Shown piece after piece: positions 62,138-64,000 of a DNA stretch of 64,000 nucleotides (position 1 is its first letter; each line of letters begins with the position of its first letter). Origin of the DNA: Glandiceps talaboti. Lineage: Eukaryota > Hemichordata > Enteropneusta > Spengelidae. Position numbers and translations under genes: made by a program. The stretch is taken from assembly GCF_964340395.1 (NCBI RefSeq), contig NC_135556.1:2316001-2380000 (forward strand). The letters are read 5' to 3'. The notes under the pieces were generated by a model. It made no database searches. It saw only the letters and a program-made list of their open reading frames with translations, and was not told the origin of the DNA.

Positions 62138-62575
62138 TAAAAATCATTTATTAATTTCTAATTGTGACTCTTTCAAATATTATACTATGTATGTTCATCA
62201 TGGAAATGCTAAGATTCATACAAAAGTTCTCTTCAACTTTTTGTCTTCCACATGTCTGTTTTTCAGTCAAAAGTGGAAGAAGAGAACTTAATTGTGTATG
62301 AATCTTTGACACAATGTTCTGTATTTGTGTTATCATGTTAAAAATACACTGAGATACATGTATTTGAAAATAATTTGTATTTTTAAATGAATGGTTTCTG
62401 TACTGTAACAATTTGATTACAGATATATACTAATAGTGTAAAGGTAAATATTGAAATGACACATCACCAAAATTGCAGAAAAAAACAAACATTTTTGTAT
62501 TAGAAAGTCATGTATTGTACTTTGTTGGGACAGATTTGTTAAGGAGATGGTATCAGTAGAGGAGAGAACCAGTAC
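62138..62575. other. Gene 3 intron remainder
   Basis: AT-rich sequence. The minus frame at 62151-62411 has no recognisable content. Confidence 0.45.
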
Positions 62576-62677
62576 CAGTCTGTTTAGGATTCGATGAACC
62601 TTTCTTTTGTAAAGATATAGCAGAAGTGGCTGCAGTCAGCATAGAAGTAACAGGAACATGTGTTTGTCCATTATCAC
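62576..62677 (-). CDS. Gene 3 exon (most upstream one found)
   Basis: Acceptor TGCATGCTGCAG (AG at 62679-62678), phase 1. It encodes (G)DNGQTHVPVTSMLTAATSA, ISLQKKGSSNPKQT. The most likely donor is ACTG|GTACTG (exon end 62576). A second candidate six bases on, ending at 62570, keeps the same phase. Without splicing the frame stops a few codons later, so a donor here is required. Further 5' exons must lie beyond the right edge, since no start or signal is seen. The seven exons from here to 43907 encode 453 residues. Confidence 0.72.
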
Positions 62678-63149
62678 CTGCAGCATGCAAATATCAAAGA
62701 ATATTGGTTTAAGGATTGCTGTCATAGAAATACCATGGATGATAACCCAAAAACCCAAGTTCAAAAGACAAATATCAGGTGGGTTCAACAAGAAAACACA
62801 CCATATCACATCAACAGTTTGTTTTTAATATGAATGGCACTTTGTTTTATGGTTTGCTGATTGATTGACTCTAGGGAGGTTGTCTACCAAATATTACAAG
62901 GGGGGGGGGGGGACATTGGTATATTATCAGATGTCATGATAGGACAATGAATTACACCCTGTGTCCCTGATCATGTGACTACCATGTGACAAACATGTGG
63001 CATAGGAATAAAAGAAGTTACTACTGAAAGAAGTGAAATCCTAAAGTGTAATACTGGATATGCATTCTTGACCATGTGACAATGATTTGTGCCTGCAAAA
63101 ATAGTTGCTAGTTGTGAACATTTTCATAACAATCACCTCTACTAAAAAA
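62678..63149 (-). other. Gene 3 upstream intron
   Basis: Ordinary sequence with a G-run near 62901-62914. No exon recognised. Confidence 0.45.
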
Positions 63150-64000
63150 ATAGTGCCAATGGCGTTGTAGCACAACTGTACAGTTTTTATCAATATTCAC
63201 CCACATACTGAGCCATGCTAGGTATAGGTGTTCATTTGCTGAATGATTATTCAGTTGCCTATCCAACCCTGTTGTAATCTCTGCAATATATATATGGTCA
63301 TTTGGCTGTTGCGATGGGCATGGTCATGTTGCTAGACATATTTGTAGACATTTTTTGAATGGTCGTTCACTTGTCTATGGATTCCCTGATGTTACCTTAA
63401 TTTTTTGTGAAATGCACCATTGTTTGACTGTTGCCATGGTGTGGTCACGGTTGCTAGGGATATTTGCATACATTGTTTGAATGTTTACTCACTTGCCCAC
63501 CAGATGATGTTGTTATTTAATCAAAATATACTGCCATTTGGTTGTTGCTAAGGGAGCATGGTCATGGTTGCTAGGGCCAATTACATTAAGTATGACACAC
63601 TCACAATTTGCACACTAACACTTTCAGAATCAGAACCTGATTTCATCCCCAGTAGTTTGAGAGGTAAAGCTCAATACCAAGATCACCATCACCATCTACA
63701 AGACTGACAGACAGACAGACAGACAGACAAGCATTTTACCTTGAACCTGTAGTTCTGTGCTAAAGTTAGATATAAGACAATGTTACCAAGCAACCTCAAG
63801 CAGAGATTAATTCCAGTGCCATTCACACACAATTGTTACATTATGTTAAGTACCCCATAAATTTTTAATGGTTAATGAGATCAATAAAACAATAATTTCT
63901 GTACTCATCTGGCCTAAATATTCCTACAGACATTTCACCCAAAAGTTTTGGTGAAATGAAATATCATTTTGTTTAGCCCTAACTTGCATATTGCTAATGG
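63150..64000 (+). mobile_element. Non-autonomous inverted-repeat DNA transposon, copy 3 (cut by window end)
   Basis: It begins ATAGTGCCAATGGCGTTGTA then GCACAACTGTACAG, and continues with the family blocks GTTGCGATGGGCATGGTCAT, TTGCTAGACATATTTG and TTGCTAGGGATATTTGCATA. A (CAGA)n run at 63705-63729 and a segment unlike copies 1 and 2 (about 63600-63900) may be an insertion or a divergent internal part. TTTGGTGAAATG and CTAACTTGCATATTGCTAAT at the very end resume the family pattern. The right terminus is outside the window. Confidence 0.7.

Noticed and set aside
62151-62411. 86-codon minus-strand frame
   Set aside because: It lies in an AT-rich gene 3 intron with no splice-phase match to the neighbouring exons and no recognisable content.

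Overview
This is animal nuclear DNA: spliced genes with GT-AG introns, microsatellites, minisatellites, a Penelope-like element, a LINE fragment and several MITE-like elements. The mix of very long minisatellites, Penelope elements and an expanded carboxylesterase family suggests a marine invertebrate, for example a non-vertebrate deuterostome or a lophotrochozoan. I cannot name the species. By rough addition, about half of the window is tandem repeat, in more than fifteen unrelated arrays.

Layout. 1-7290 is a purine-rich 20-bp satellite with a 1366-bp higher-order period. 8067-9583 (minus) is the large exon of a secreted or membrane carboxylesterase (gene 1). Its donor points left, so the satellite probably lies in its intron and its last exon is outside the window. 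A tandem paralogue (gene 2, minus) has its large exon at 21095-22671 and its last exon at 12995-13472, which encodes the C-terminal esterase motifs, a membrane anchor and a short tail. The spliced product would be 684 residues. The 7.6-kb intron of gene 2 holds, antisense to the gene, a decayed LINE reverse transcriptase whose C-terminal Cys/His-rich stretch has expanded into exactly 136 units of 45 bp (14474-20593). The two esterase exons share a 564-bp block with only three mismatches seen by eye, inside otherwise clearly diverged sequence, which points to gene conversion.

23000-43900 has no gene that I can support. It contains seven minisatellites, microsatellites, one foldback element and a cluster of eight perfect CC(A/T)6GG boxes.

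43907-62677 (minus) carries seven consecutive exons of one gene (gene 3). They are not marked by long open frames, but splice sites and phases agree throughout. They encode the last 453 residues of a Ser/Thr-rich, probably disordered protein that I do not recognise, and the 5' end lies beyond the right edge. Its introns hold a Penelope-like element (about 44390-46945) split by a 1.36-kb inverted-repeat DNA transposon, two further copies of that transposon (60784-62137 and from 63150), another MITE (59726-60037) and six minisatellites.

There is no sign of an operon, CRISPR array or prokaryotic system. The most unusual object is the satellite born inside a reverse transcriptase reading frame, together with the repeated colonisation of introns by long, indel-poor minisatellites.
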